DNA of 64,000 nucleotides from Lutjanus erythropterus (taxonomy: Eukaryota; Chordata; Actinopteri; Lutjaniformes; Lutjanidae). The translations under genes were made by a program, and so were the position numbers. The notes under the pieces are model-generated. The model was not told the DNA's origin and did no database searches. It was given only the letters and a program-made list of their open reading frames with translations. This document shows, in pieces, positions 20,589-32,725 of this stretch (position 1 is its first letter; every line of letters starts with the position of its first letter). Where the stretch lies: the NCBI GenBank assembly GCA_020091685.1, contig CM034609.1:14538023-14602022 (forward strand). Direction: 5' to 3'.

Positions 20589-22727
20589 TATTTTTTTTTA
20601 CTTTTTCAGAAATGAATCAAATAAAAAGTACAGCAATTTTTATTGTTTCTACCTAAATAACATAAACACAATGTTGAATGTCAAAATCTACCTGCAGAAT
20701 AGAATAACAATAATACTGAACAATAATGGAGCTTCTAATTGGTGCATGAAAACCTGATCAAACGGACTAACCACCCGATTACCAGTATCAAAAGAAACTA
20801 TTTTACAAGTACCATTTTACAGGAGTATTGCTACAGTAAAGTGAACATCCTGTGGCAAAGTTAAGCAATCAGTAATGTTTTTTTATGAGGTGCATTCCTC
20901 TGCAAAAGGAATGCCAACTGAGTGACCTCAATAAGGAGCTGTGGGCAGAGCCATGCACTGCAGTAACACATCAGGTCTGAAATTCTCTCTATCTATTGGT
21001 TCCCTGCCTCTGGCTCCTCCTGTAAGACCATGCGGTCATGGCTATTTCATTTTGCTCCAGTAGCGATGACCCTGTTGATCAACAGACAGGAGTGTAGCTC
21101 TGCTGATAATGCACTGACGTATATGGCTGTGGAACTTAGCTGTAATAACTTCGGCGAGACCAATAAAAGCTCAATTATGATAAAGATTAGATGAAAAAAA
21201 ACAGTTGTGACATCTGAACAAGGTGTAGTTAATGATACACCATGCCATTTGAACGTTTGAAAGAATTTTGCACAAACAATATATAAACGTGCATTGGAGT
21301 ATACATAAAACAAGGTCACACTTTAGTTATAAATGTTGCGTTGTAAATTATTTTCTTCATGTGACTTACCTAACAGAGTAGATTAATGGCTCAGTCCTTG
21401 TGCTGACATGTTAATTATACTAAAAGGAAAACACGACTTGTGTTTGCGCCAAAGGTGGAGAAAGCTGTGAGTGATGCTCAGCAGGAAAGTCAATTCATGG
21501 GCTCCCTGGATCAACATGTATTCCTACTGAGTGACATTAGTCATGATCGCAGTATAGTTTTTAAATAGTACAATCTTTGCTTTTTTGTGTTTTTTGTGTA
21601 ATTATACATATTTGTATAAATAACCACTGAAAAAATCTTGGCTACAAATGAAAAGTCTCTACAACAGGTGAGATCAGAACCGAAAAACGCTCGTGAATTA
21701 AACTACATCTGCACTCCTCATATGTTTGTCCTTCAGTTGCTGTAACTGTACAGTACGAATGGAAAAGAGTCCTTGAGTGACTGAACAGAAAACTGCATGT
21801 GCTTCCATACTGTTCCTTTATCTGACTCACCCTCGCCAGGAATGCGAGAGCCATTTCATCAGAGGCGGTGGAGACCAAAAGGCGTCTGAAGTTCATGAGA
21901 AGGAGCTCTGTTTGTCAGAACCTGCGCACCAAAGGTTGTTTTAATGGAGCCCTGCGGCGCTGTCAGACAGGAAAATTGTTTGTATCTCCTCCGACATGCA
22001 GACTGCAAAGTGCAGTCCCTTCAAACAAACCATAAGGAAACAAAATGGAGTTGAAATTTATGAATCCCTCATTTCATTATAGAGGTTGTTGCTGTGTTTA
22101 TTTTACATTACACTAAAAAAGAACCTAGAAATCGTTTACATATTGTTCAATACAAAGATTATTAATTATAAGCATCAGAAAATATCTCATAAGATGTAGA
22201 AACAAAATAAAAGTGCATCTGGATGTTACTGGGATAACAGGAGTTATCTGTTTTCAAAGAAAAATGCAAGTAAAATTATTAAATGTATTCATATCATTAA
22301 CATATTGCTAGAAATGTTAATTCCCCTGTTGAGCTAATAAACCTATTTCATTTCCCTACAGAGAGTTCAGTATATGAATCCCCTCAGAAAATGAAATATC
22401 TTTCACCACCAGCACACAGGATACCTTCCTCAGCCCCACCACAGCTCTTAGACAATAATTACAGCCTTTTCATGTTTCGTGTGTTTTACATTTCCTCTTT
22501 CGGATGACAGTGCAATGAAGCATTCCTCCGCAAGTCCCACAAAGTTTATCCAAGCGTGGTTTGGAGGCTAAAGCTATTATCTGAGTATCTGCTGATCGGA
22601 CAATAGAAAAACTACTTTATGAGAGATTTTCACAGAGAAAGGCAGCCTTTGGCTCCAACCAAATGTGTCATTAGTGACAAACACAGGTATTTAATGTTAC
22701 TTTCAGATTTATTGTAGGAGAATACAC
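20589..22727. other. Long non-coding stretch
   Basis: No gene recognised. AT-rich at first. 22340-22620 is a higher-complexity block (CCTCAGCCCCACCACAGCTC, GACAATAATTACAGCC, CAAGCGTGGTTTGGAGGC) with regulatory-like texture. Confidence 0.45.
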
Positions 22728-22955
22728 AGTAATACTTTACAGTAAGGTACATGAAATTGTGTTGTTACCAGAAAACAAATGCAATTTGTAATGCAATTCA
22801 TTCCTCACTCGTTTCTTAATTAACTAGTCATAAACTAAGCACTAGCAACTCTTTACAATTTGATTGGTTGTACTCATTAACTAATGGTTAACTAGCAGTT
22901 AGCTCCTTTTTCCTTCCTTATTTGTTTAATGGTAACCTTATTGTAGAGCGTTACC
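22728..22955. mobile_element. MITE with ~21-base terminal inverted repeats
   Basis: The left end is AGTAATACTTTACAGTAAGG. The right end, reverse-complemented, is GGTAACGCTCTACAATAAGG. About 16 of 21 positions agree. The interior has TAACTAGTCATAAACTAAGC and AACTAATGGTTAACTAGCAG, typical of the abundant fish repeat with GTAACACTTTACAATAAGGT ends. About 228 bases, non-coding, probably hAT-like. Confidence 0.85.
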
Positions 22956-23877
22956 AAATAAACTGGTGAGTCAAATATTTGCCATTCTCACCTGATAGTT
23001 GGGGTGATGTACCCCTGAGTCTCATGACTCAGTTGGACATGTATGCACGGTTATTATGTCTTTACACCAACATCAACACAGTCGGCCTTTTACAGTCTCA
23101 CCCAGCGCTCAGCTACGAGGTGGGTGTGCTGCTCAGGGTGTACTGTGGCTTCCTTTGTGGCAACGGTCTCATTCTGAGCCATGTTTAAGGGAAAAATAAA
23201 ATTTGCCCTGTATTTTTACCCTGCGCACATTTAACCCTCTGACAGTTTCCTGCCGCAAATCCTTCCTGTCATACAACACACATCATGTTGAAGAAATAGC
23301 TAATTTCCCCGTCGACCAGTCCACTGCGTGTGACTCAATAGATATACTATTACTCAGACACTATAATTAAACTTGTGCTATGAACGCACACACCCTTCCA
23401 CATACCTTTGTCTTTAGAGTGCGTGGGTGCAATTTGCTCCCTCACCTGTAAACTTTGATTATAGGTGAAAAGAGATTCATCAGCTTTTAATCTAATGGGT
23501 TTTAATCTAGTGGATTTGAAGTCTTGCTTTCCTTTTTTTCCACTCACTTACCTGTGTGAATCGTCAGATTAAAATGCAAAAGTAAGGCAAACTATATTAT
23601 TTTGCAGTGTGAGATGAGAAATATTCAGGATTTTTTCAGGATTACACACAAACACAGACAGACACGGCAAATGTTCAGCTTTTTCCCTTCTGATATTCAT
23701 CCTCCAGACAGTAGCACAGTGGGCAGGAGGCCAATGATCTCAGACACAGACAGTATTAGGCTTCTGTCTCAGCTAATGCTCAGACGATACATCCTCCGGA
23801 CCACGAGTGATTCATTATGGCACTGTCTCACAGACTCTTTAGTTTATGGGGCTTTTTTTTTTACATATCCAAGGCAA
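22956..23877. other. Non-coding stretch
   Basis: No gene recognised. A 105-codon frame at 23602-23919 runs into the following element and is accidental. 23690-23860 is fairly complex unique sequence. Confidence 0.45.
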
Positions 23878-24537
23878 CAGAGATGGGAGGTAACTGAGTA
23901 CAAATACTTATTTCTGTAGAGTTTTCATGTATCTGTACTTTACTTGAATATTTATGTTTGTGACAATTTATTATTTTTACTCCTTACATGTAATATAATA
24001 ACAAATATATGTACTTTCTACTCCTTACATTTTCAAGACAGACTCGTCCCTTTAGTGTTGATGCATTTGAGGGGAATTATAAATTACTTTTGTTTTGAAT
24101 TTCAACCTAAATGTATCAAGCAATAACACAAAGATAGTTTATCCACCAGTGTATATCACACACCACAGACATGACAAGATGAAAATAATGTAAAAGATGT
24201 AACTAGACGAACACGACATAAAAGACATAACAAGAAAAAAACAACAAAAATATGTAACAAGTTGAAACCAACATAACAATATGGATCTGACAAGACTAAA
24301 AAGATGTAATAAGATGAGAACAATGTAAAAGATGTAACAAGACACAACAGACAGAGAGGGAGTCTCGACTGTGGGGAAAAGGTGAGGTTCAGTTAGTTTT
24401 GCACAGAAACAGCCCAGAGAAATGTCCTTCAGAGGGCAACTGTTTACTTTTATACTTCGAGTACATATCAGAGCCTGTACTGTTTCACTTTTACTTGAGT
24501 AAAGAAGATGAATCAGCGCTTCTTCCTTTGCCAGAGC
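23878..24537. mobile_element. Non-autonomous element with internal A-rich array, copy 2 (family B)
   Basis: Left end CAGAGATGGGAGGTAACTGA, then GTATCTGTACTTTACTTGAA, TTTTTACTCCTTACA and TACTTTCTACTCCTTACATT. Then comes the A-rich array, GTTCAGTTAGTTTTGCACAG, and a right end ACTTTTACTTGAGTAAAG ... CTTTGCCAGAGC. Every block has a counterpart in order at 2.45-3.04 kb. The left part matches the fish repeat in which TACTTGAGTA words abound. Apparent coding frames inside are low complexity. Confidence 0.8.
24165..24345. repeat. A-rich degenerate minisatellite inside family B copy 2
   Basis: Repeats of GACAAGATGAAAATAATGTA, AAAGATGTAACTAGACGAAC, ACATAACAAGAAAAAAACAA, AGATGTAATAAGATGAGAAC and AAAGATGTAACAAGACACAA show a unit of about 35-45 bases built on AAAGATGTAACAAGAC. 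The units are clearer here than in copy 1. Confidence 0.75.
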
Positions 24538-24834
24538 TTTTTATGCCTTCTGAAATTAATGGGAGATGCTTACTTCTTATAGTGCACATCTCTTGTCAGA
24601 AAACTTGTTTTCCAATATCAGTTTGTTAAGTGGAGCATAATAAATACTTTGTAAAAACAGAGTGACACAAAGTAATCATGCTGACGTCTAGATTTGACAA
24701 ACATTGATACATGTGAGTGAGACTGATAGAAGACACCTGGCCAGACAGAAAGCACAAGATATCAGAGGGAACTGCACAATGGACAATCCAATCAGTGTAG
24801 AGAGGGCTGAGCAACTGTACTGATGTGCACATTA

Positions 24835-24875
24835 ACACACACACACACACACGCATGCATGCACGCACACACACA
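24835..24875. repeat. Short (CA)n/(CG) interrupted repeat
   Basis: ACACAC run interrupted by GCATGCATGCACGC, then CA again; about 40 bases. Confidence 0.9.
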
Positions 24876-25717
24876 ATCTGGAAAGAAAAGACGGAAAACA
24901 GAAACTGGCACAAAACAATGCCAGTGAGATTTCAAGCTACTTATTAAAAACATAATATGTCATTTCAGAAATGCTTTCTTGATCTCCAGGGGGATACTGG
25001 GTAATTTGAAATAATTATGGAAAAATATGGAAAAATATGAAAAGTCTGTTTGTTTTGCTACTGTGCAGGTTATGTTTACAGCAGAGCTGCACCTGATTGT
25101 GCTAATCACTGGGCTTTTGATGCTAATTTAACCCCTGTCACAATTGAGTGCGATCACAAGCGTATTTCATGATTGGGGTCAAAGGTCAGATAACATATTC
25201 CGCAGCTTTGTGGCGTTCTTTTTTCAGAGGGAAATCTCTCTGTCTGACCTTAAAACACATCTACTTCCCATTCTCCCCTCACACCCAACACACCCTCCCA
25301 CTCATTTGACCTCTGACAACTGGGGCCCCTGTGCTGCAGCCTATTGATTCCTTGGCATTGAACTTGAAATTTCGGGGCCACAGAGACGACAATCAAAGAG
25401 GCATTGTCTCTCTCCAAGACAGATTGCAGACCAAACAATACTTGTTCACTTTCCCTCGTTTCTCCATTCATAGAATGAACCACTTATCCTCAGCTGTCCT
25501 GGACTTTTTGACCATTCAGTTCATGTGGAATGCGTGCATTTCCTGTGTATAGAAGATGTCCTATTTACTCTGACGGATCACCGGATGATAACAATCTTCA
25601 TACGCCCCTTGGTGTAACCCGACCAGCGCTGGTGGCAGGAAGTCAGAGAGGTCCCCAGAATCTATTTACGACCTCTAACATTTATATTTCACATCTGGAC
25701 TCATAGCCAGTGTATTA

Positions 25718-25765
25718 AATGTTGTTTATTTATTTATGTATTTATTTATTATTTATTTTAGATAA
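25718..25765. repeat. (TTTA)n-like simple repeat
   Basis: TTTATTTATTTATGTATTTA continuing as TTTATTATTTATTTTAG. Confidence 0.8.
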
Positions 25766-26029
25766 TAAAATAAAAAGATTTCATATTTTTAAAAAAACAA
25801 GGCAAGGGACAGCAATTATATACAAAACACACATCACAAAAATGTACCAAAACATTTTTCTATATTCTTTATAAACCATTTATTAAGCAATTATTAAGTT
25901 TTATAAATCTCATAATGGCAATCCAATGTTTAATAGTTAATATTAACAGTGAAAACTGCACCAATTACAAACTGCAAGGCAGTGTGACAGACAACATCGA
26001 ATGTGAAAAGAGTAGAAAGCTACAATGCT

Positions 26030-26480
26030 GCTTTATATTTGTGCATAAGACCACATTGATTAAATTGTCAGCAACTCACTAACTGGCTATAATTACAATT
26101 AGATGTCACTGTCATCACCCTGAGTACCAATGTGGCAGGCAGAAAGGCATTTTCTGTATATTAAGAGGAGATGGCATAATTGCAAACTTAATTTTTCAGC
26201 ATAATTACAGGAAAACGTCTTAATGATTCCAAGGGAACAACCGTATGGATATATATGGTTTACTTAACCTCGAGCTGTGTTGAAACAAATTAGAAATGGA
26301 TTCACAGACCTCTGCCGGTGTAAACATGAGGCATCTGAGTTTCATTACAATGAAGAAATTAAATAAACAGTAGCCCGAAGAACACTGGAGGATGCATGCT
26401 TCATTAAAAAGCAATGTTAGTGTAAGTGGCTAATTAACATGAGGGCACCCTTTGGGTTCTACTACTGTAAATATACAAAT
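26030..26480. promoter_or_regulatory. Candidate distal regulatory / conserved non-coding element
   Basis: A block without repeats or low-complexity tracts. It carries several homeodomain-type ATTA words (CACATTGATTAAATTGTC, GCTATAATTACAATTAGATG, GGCTAATTAACATGAGGG) spaced through unique sequence. Such ATTA-rich unique blocks are typical of deeply conserved vertebrate enhancers. This is inference from texture only. No promoter motif or coding frame supports a gene. Confidence 0.25.
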
Positions 26481-27015
26481 TAATGGATATGCTCCCTGAT
26501 TGGTGTGAGAGTAGACCTACAAATCACTCTGTACACATTCTGCATCGGAAAGGACTAAGGAAATACCTGCACCATTTAAACTGAACTGAGTCTGTTCAGA
26601 TCAAGAGCTAGTGCAATGACTAAAATCACATATAGACTAGATGAAATGCTAGCATTATTTACTTTTAATTTATTTAACGAAAACAAAATGCCACAGTAGT
26701 AGCGTTGTGCAAAACAGAGGATTCCCTCTGTATCAGACGAGCAAGGATTGTTTCATTTTTCTCCTGCTTCTGTTGCACTCCCTTGACCTTGCATATGTTC
26801 ATAGGAGTAAAATGCAACTTTTTTTTATTTCCAAACCACTAGCTAAGCCTGTAAGAAGTTTAAGATATGATAAGCTGTTCGTGACATTTAAAAACAGAAA
26901 CAGAGGAAACATTTATTGATTCAGTGATGTTTATTTTCACACCGACCATGCCTGCATGCCTGTCTCTTGTGAAATGCGAATTCCAGAAACGAACGAGGTA
27001 GATTTCTTTATACAT
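26481..27015. other. Non-coding stretch
   Basis: Unique AT-rich sequence, nothing recognised. Confidence 0.45.
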
Positions 27016-27340
27016 CATACTTTATTTTACAGTAGACTAATAAGATGTAACAAGCCATACTTCATATCAAATTAGATGTTTGTTATTAGACATTAAACAA
27101 ATACATTTATAGCCTAATTGACAGCATACACGCAGTAGTACACTAATATAACATAACAAGCCATTGGTTGTATCAAAAAACAAGAAATCACTAGAAATAT
27201 ATTCTTTATTAGACAATAGTAGACACTTTATTAGACCCTTATTAGACTTCAGAGATTAGGGGCCCATTACAACAAAACTACTGTAAACTGAAGAACACTG
27301 GGATGAGGATTTAACAGTGGAAAATAATACACTTTAAAAA
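27016..27340. mobile_element. TTATTAGAC-family repeat, rearranged copy
   Basis: Opens ATACTTTATTTTACAGTAGA, CTAATAAGATGTAACAAGCC. From 27130 a second arm start follows in the same direction (GTACACTAATATAACATAAC, AAGCCATTGGTTGTATCAA, ATATATTCTTTATTAGACAA, TTTATTAGACCCTTATTAGA), then GGGCCCATTACAACAAAACT. It ends with TAACAGTGGAAAATAATACA, which elsewhere belongs to the opposite arm (31228 region). So this copy has a duplicated arm start plus a small piece of the inverted arm. Confidence 0.75.
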
Positions 27341-27837
27341 AGCATAAATAATACATAAAGCAGGTCTCTTGCATTAAATGGGGATGTATTACCCAGAGGA
27401 AACTACTGAGAAAGATATCTAGTTGAGAGAATATATTGTCAATCATTTTTTCTCACATGAATTTCACACCAATGACGAGAATTTGCCAGCTTCCCACCCA
27501 AAACTGCCAGTTGTGTTCATTGGAAAAATCAGCCAAGCCAGAGGTACTGCTATGGGGAATCCAACCCAGTGTCTTTGCAGCAGTGGGAGAGAATTTTGCT
27601 TTGCATGTGCCAACCATGCATCCTTTCTCTCACGCTTCTGACTCACCATGTTCAGGAAGACATGATGGGCAAGGTTTTCTGTCTGCCTCAACTTGCCATC
27701 ACCGGCCACCTCAGTGCAATTAAAACAGGCTGTCCCTCTCCCTAAGGGTGAGTGTTTTGAGTGATGTCTTACGATTCTTTTTCTGCTTTTCTCCTCCTCA
27801 ACCTCACCATCAGTGCAGCTGGTGCTGACCTCCTTCC
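27341..27837. other. Non-coding stretch
   Basis: Unique. Three overlapping 70-95-codon frames at 27423-27723 (both strands) have no family resemblance. Confidence 0.4.
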
Positions 27838-27920
27838 AGAGGTGTGGACTCGAGTCTTATGACTTGGACTTGAGTCAGACTTGAGTCACATATTTCATGA
27901 CTTGACTTGACAAAATCATT
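27838..27920. mobile_element. GGTGTGGACTCGAGTC-type MITE, left-end fragment
   Basis: AGAGGTGTGGACTCGAGTCT, then ATGACTTGGACTTGAGTCAG, ACTTGAGTCACATATTTCAT and GACTTGACTTGACAAAATCA. This is the start of an abundant fish hAT-like repeat rich in GACTTGA words. The rest of the element is missing. Confidence 0.8.
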
Positions 27921-29481
27921 TGTGAACAAACACTATGTGAGGGTCAGCAAAAAATGAATTTCAGAAGCAAATGTGCAAGTGTCAAGTCAGTTGTGTCAGA
28001 ACTGATGATATTTGGTTTTCTGAGGATGGGCACTATCAGCAGGATTCCCCCTCAGAACACTATTTCCTGTTTTCTAGTGATAATGGAGACTCTGCACTAG
28101 ACTTTGGACGGTTCATGTTCCACACTGTCTCATCACAGAGTTGCCGTTTTGCATGCTGACCATAAAACAACTTTTGGAATATTTCCTGGCAAATGAGTCA
28201 CATTCATGAGCATCAAACATGTATTTCTACATTCCCTCCCTTGCAACAGGAAATACTAGCCTTTCGGGCAAAGATGTTCCAGTACTCTTGTCTCCTCTCT
28301 GGCTCCTGTAAACATGACCAGACACACTACCTGAGACTGTAAAAGGACATGAACAGTGACAGGCAGGCGTATCTAAATGATAGAAGAAGTAAAACAAAAC
28401 AAGGTAACAGGTTTGTTTTTTCCATCACACAGATTTGGCATTACCTCTGGCTGATAATTACTGCTGTAATGTTACCCATGGTTCTCCATGCACAGAAACA
28501 TTCTCTTCTGGGTGTGGATGTTTTGTTCATGCTTTATGGCGTCAGGGTCTGCAATGTGTTTCCTGCCCAATAAGTAATGAGACAATTGCTGTGTTTTTAG
28601 TCATTGTACTAGCTCTTGATTTTCAAATCCAGAGGCTGGCTTATTGCATGGGTGATGTCTTTCTTCATGTCTCAAATATGGCAGCTTGGTCAGTAGTTCT
28701 ATGGGTCCAAGTACGATGCTGAAGGTGCTGTCAAAGTCAGGTTAGGTGGTATAGCAAGCAAGAAAGTCTGCATATTGAGAGGATGCAATTGATGGATGGG
28801 TCAAACAAACACAGAAATTTCAACCAGGAGCCGCAATGGCTGCAGCTCCTGAAGAAAGAGTCGGTGGGCAGGAGTTGGGGAGAGGAGTCGGGGAGAGAGA
28901 CGGTGCGATTGACAGGAGAGGAGAACTGGTCCAGACCTCACTCTGGCTTATGAGAGTGTTCAACTGGATTGAGGCGCAGCTTTGTAGGTGGCCATTCCAC
29001 ATTTCCCCCTTCCATCCTCATTCCTCCGTCCTGCTAACACTACTGTGGGTGAAGGAAAAAGAGCCAGAAAGTGTGTGCGCAAAATTATGCATGGGTTATC
29101 TACAAGTGTCTGACCAGCATCAGGATGTGACAGAAGCAGGCACTTTTCTCTCCGGGTCTGGTCAGTCTTCAAACCAATAGAATTTTTTTTGACTGATCTG
29201 TTAAAGACGATATGACAGCTGTCATCCCATCCCTTGCATACTTTGCAGGTCTGTTGATTTTTATTAGGCTTTATAATTGTAAAAATGATTCCTTAATCCT
29301 TATTAATGAGAATAATTTTAGATACACACATGCACACACTGTTTAACATAAATGAAATGGCTGCACAGACCAGGTGCACATTCATTTGCTATCTTGCAGA
29401 TGTAGCAAAAATGGCACAGTGTAAGACAGCAAAACCACCTACGCCACTGGACAACAGTTTTGCGCCAGGTGTAAGATCGGG
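27921..29481. other. Non-coding stretch
   Basis: No gene recognised. 28810-29060 is more GC-rich; frames of 60-114 codons on both strands overlap there without family resemblance. No repeats seen. Confidence 0.45.
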
Positions 29482-29590
29482 CCCTTTATGTTGGGTTCTG
29501 GGTAGAAATCTCTGAAAGGGAACCTTTGTAAAAAAAAGAACCAAAAAGGGTGCTTCTATGGAGACAAACTGAAGAACTGTTTATAGTTCA
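29482..29590 (-). repeat. GAACC-family repeat fragment, inverted relative to 40.2 kb
   Basis: TTTATGTTGGGTTCTGGGTA, GAAATCTCTGAAAGGGAACC is the reverse complement, with a few changes, of 40290-40335. AAAGGGTGCTTCTATGGAGA, CAAACTGAAGAACTG is the expected neighbouring part of the same fish repeat. Confidence 0.7.
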
Positions 29591-30934
29591 ATTTAGCATC
29601 TTTATTTCTAAGACTGTCAGGCTGCCAGGTAGACAAAACTCTGGGAAGGTCGAGGTGAAGTCATTACATCATAACTCATCCATCATGTCCCAAACAAACA
29701 GTAAAAACAGTCAGACAAAACAGCGCAGTTTCCAGCCCCCCAGTAGCATTGATCATGTCAAAATGTCATAATAACCCATGATAGAAAGAGAGATTAATAG
29801 TCTCATTTATGAGTACTGATTAACCATGACAACAAAGGTCAACTCAGTCATATTGAATTTCATGTAGCTTACATGGATTGCATTTTTACCAAATGTTTCT
29901 CTCTACAGTGTGAAATAGGGGAGCGACAGCGATTCAACCTCTCATATGTCAACCTTTTGCACACTTCCCTGTCCAAATAGCCAATCAGGATCCATTTAGG
30001 CAGCAGTGGCCTGGAACAGGAACTGACAGGCCTGGCAGAGGTGTTCTGCGCCACATGTGAGCAATGGAAGTCCTCAGCAGTCCAGGGTTGAAATCCATAC
30101 TGTGGTTTGCACAGACACTGCTGATTACCACACTGCTGGTGCAGACGTGCAGGACAAGGTTGTCAGGTCTAATTGTCTAATGGACAGAGAGCGAAGTCAC
30201 CCCAATAATGAAGAATTCCTAGAAAGTTTTATTTCTTACAGCCCTGAAATTAATTAGCCACTTTTGGTGTGCAGTCAAAATCCTAATTTTTGTTTTAAGA
30301 ATGTTGACTGTGGTTATATTTGGACACTCAGAACTGTATTTTTCCTCTTTCTTGTCTTTATTTTAGAAATGTCAATCTAATTTTTCAAATAAATAACATT
30401 TCTGTTTGTTTAAAATGGTAATTGGTAAAAGCCGTACACTGGCAACAGCACAGGTAAAAGCAGGATAACAAAAAACAGTTCCTTCTGCACAAGATAAATG
30501 CATGGTTACTTGGCATCCAGCACTGTTATTTTGTTCTTCATTATTTTTATTTATCCAATGTAAACTTCAGTCCATGGACTGTGGTTCTGCTGCCAGATCA
30601 CCTTTCAGGAGGCCTGCAATTTCAGTGTCCTGCCTCCACGCTTGGATTAGTTCGGTTTAAACAAACTGGCTCTGGGCTTTGTGAAGCCATTCAGAGCACA
30701 ATCATTGTTGAGGGCCCAATCAGACACTTCTAGCCACAACCCCTCTAGCCTCCCTGTTTTTACACTTCTGAGGGTAATGACTATTTTCAAATATAAGGAT
30801 ACGATGCGCAATGTCATATCTGTTGTAAGTGACAAACTTTGTGATGATATGGCACCAACTGCTACTATTTTGAGCTCAAAAGTTCTATATTCTTGATTTC
30901 ATATGATGAATTGTCGTATGTGGAAAAGTTGGTT
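29591..30934. other. Non-coding stretch with possible regulatory block
   Basis: No gene recognised. 30590-30770 is unique, higher-complexity sequence (CACCTTTCAGGAGGCCTGCA, CACAATCATTGTTGAGGGCC) with regulatory-like texture; ACAATCATTGT is a small palindromic SOX-type word. Confidence 0.4.
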
Positions 30935-31378
30935 GCACATTATTTTACAGTACACCAATAAGACGTAACAAGTCGAACTTTGTATCAAATTAAACATAAA
31001 TCAGAAATGATATGTTCTTTATTCGACAGCATTAGAGCCTTATTAGACTTTCTCAGAGGGTAATTTGGGACACATCACAGTAGAATTGTAACTTAAACTA
31101 AAATGCAAATGCAAACCAAAATTATAGAGGCAGAGTTTAGCAAATATGTGATTTCGCCTTAGTTTACAGTGCAGTTATGTTGTGAAGTGCCTCTAATTAC
31201 CTTCCAATAAGGTCTAATAAGGGTCTAACAGTGGAAAATAACACACTTTAGATTACAGTACAGTACAAAGTTTAATAAGAGTCTGTTACTGTCTAATAAA
31301 GAACATATTATTTCTGCCTTTTGTCTGATTTGATACAAAGTCTGGCTTGTAATGTATTATTAATGTACTTTAAAATGA
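30935..31378. mobile_element. Foldback copy of the TTATTAGAC family
   Basis: The left arm (CATTATTTTACAGTACACCA ... ACACATCACAGTAGAATTGT) and the reverse complement of the right arm (ACATTAATAATACATTACAA ... CAAAGTTTAATAAGAG and beyond) share the same ordered blocks. These are ACAAG, ACTTTGTATCAAAT, AGAAATRATATGTTCTTTAT, TTATTAGAC, GGTAAT and the CA-rich inner block. The arms are about 160-215 bases each and the right arm carries an extra ACAGTACAGTACAAAG stretch. With so little between the arms, the copy is essentially an imperfect palindrome. No transposase. Confidence 0.85.
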
Positions 31379-32720
31379 AACTTGAATAAACGTTCTACAA
31401 TATCCTTTCTAATATACAGCAATGATGATTTAAAAAATTGCTAGCTGGCTGGTATGTTTTGCTAATGCTATTTAACAGTATATATGCTTAAAATCAATTC
31501 AAACAAAACCTTTACAATAAAGAGCTAAACAACAAAAAGACGCATACACATGTATCCAATACAATTTGTCATCTAATGTTTGTTCTTCAGTGCAGAGCGT
31601 GTCATGTGAAATGACCTGCTGTGTGCTAAGCACCAAGGCACCACGCTGGCTAGCTTCACTGCTATAAGACTTCCTCTTTTGAAAGCAGGACTCCAAATGT
31701 GCTCTAACATGAAACCCTTTGTTTACAGAAAACACATGTCAACCTAGTGGGCAATGCACAGATTTAAAAACAAAAACAACATGAAATGTCCCAAGACTCT
31801 CTTGTGTTTACTTTGTGAACGTTGCTCAATTTGTCTCAATTGCTCAGTCACGTCACTGAAACTGTATATGACCTGTCAAAACGAGGCAATATATGACAGA
31901 TCACCCTGACTTGATTCATCTAGTATTTGGCATGTTTTGAAGTTGTGTACTCTTTCCATGGCGCCACACTAAACTGCCTAACATTTAATTAATTTCCCTT
32001 TATTTACACTTGGTCTTTGCCTCTCTCTAAAAGCCTATGCATAAGTCAGGCTTTTTAATTATCATTGAATACCAATAAAAGGTTCCTGCCAGGAAAGCTT
32101 GGCCAGTATTTGGTTTGCTCTGAGTCCAACACAACTACAGTCCCATAAAAACATTATCCATTTACATTCCATTCATTACCACCTCAGGGCATCTTTGAGT
32201 GTTGCTCCAAATGTTTGGAAAAGCACGTTTTGAATTTGGGGGCATTTTATGCCTTGCAAGAGTTTACTTTATGTTGTGGAATCTAGAACCCAAGAAGCAT
32301 TTACCTTTACACTTATAGTTTTAAAATTAATTTGAAAATCTTGAATTCCATGAAGGGGCCTCATCTCGTCTACAAACTGCAGATGAGTATTTCTCTGGAA
32401 TATTCTCCAGGGTCTAAGTTGTTTATTAAAACCCAAAGCCTGACTGTTTTTGCTACCTAACCACAAACCATCCATCATCCTATAGCAGAGGTTCAGAGTG
32501 GAGGGCGGGCCTCCAAACACTGTCAGGGGAGTCTCAATGAATGGAAAAAAATATATAAGATTATCAAAAGGAGATCACATAGAATAGCCTAAATGTGTGT
32601 GATTTGATTAAAGAGATGGTTCAGAGATACAATTTTGGGGAGTTGACTCTTAAGTCCCACCCCTTTTTTGTCTCCAAAACAGCTTTAAATAGCCAACTAA
32701 GCTATGCCAATCATTAACTA
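31379..32720. other. Non-coding stretch
   Basis: No gene or recognised repeat. 31960-32120 is AT-rich with ATTTAATTAATTTCCC. The 83-codon frame at 32269-32520 on the minus strand has no family resemblance. Confidence 0.45.
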
Positions 32721-32725
32721 CTTAT

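Larger units (their letters stand above)
24538..26029. other. Non-coding stretch with possible regulatory block
   Basis: 24835-24875 is a short CA/CG repeat. 25018-25045 holds two and a half copies of ATATGGAAAA. 25300-25640 is higher-complexity unique sequence (GACGACAATCAAAGAGGCATTGT, GTTCATGTGGAATGCG) with regulatory-like texture. 25720-25765 is a TTTATTTATTTATG-type AT repeat. No gene. Confidence 0.45.
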
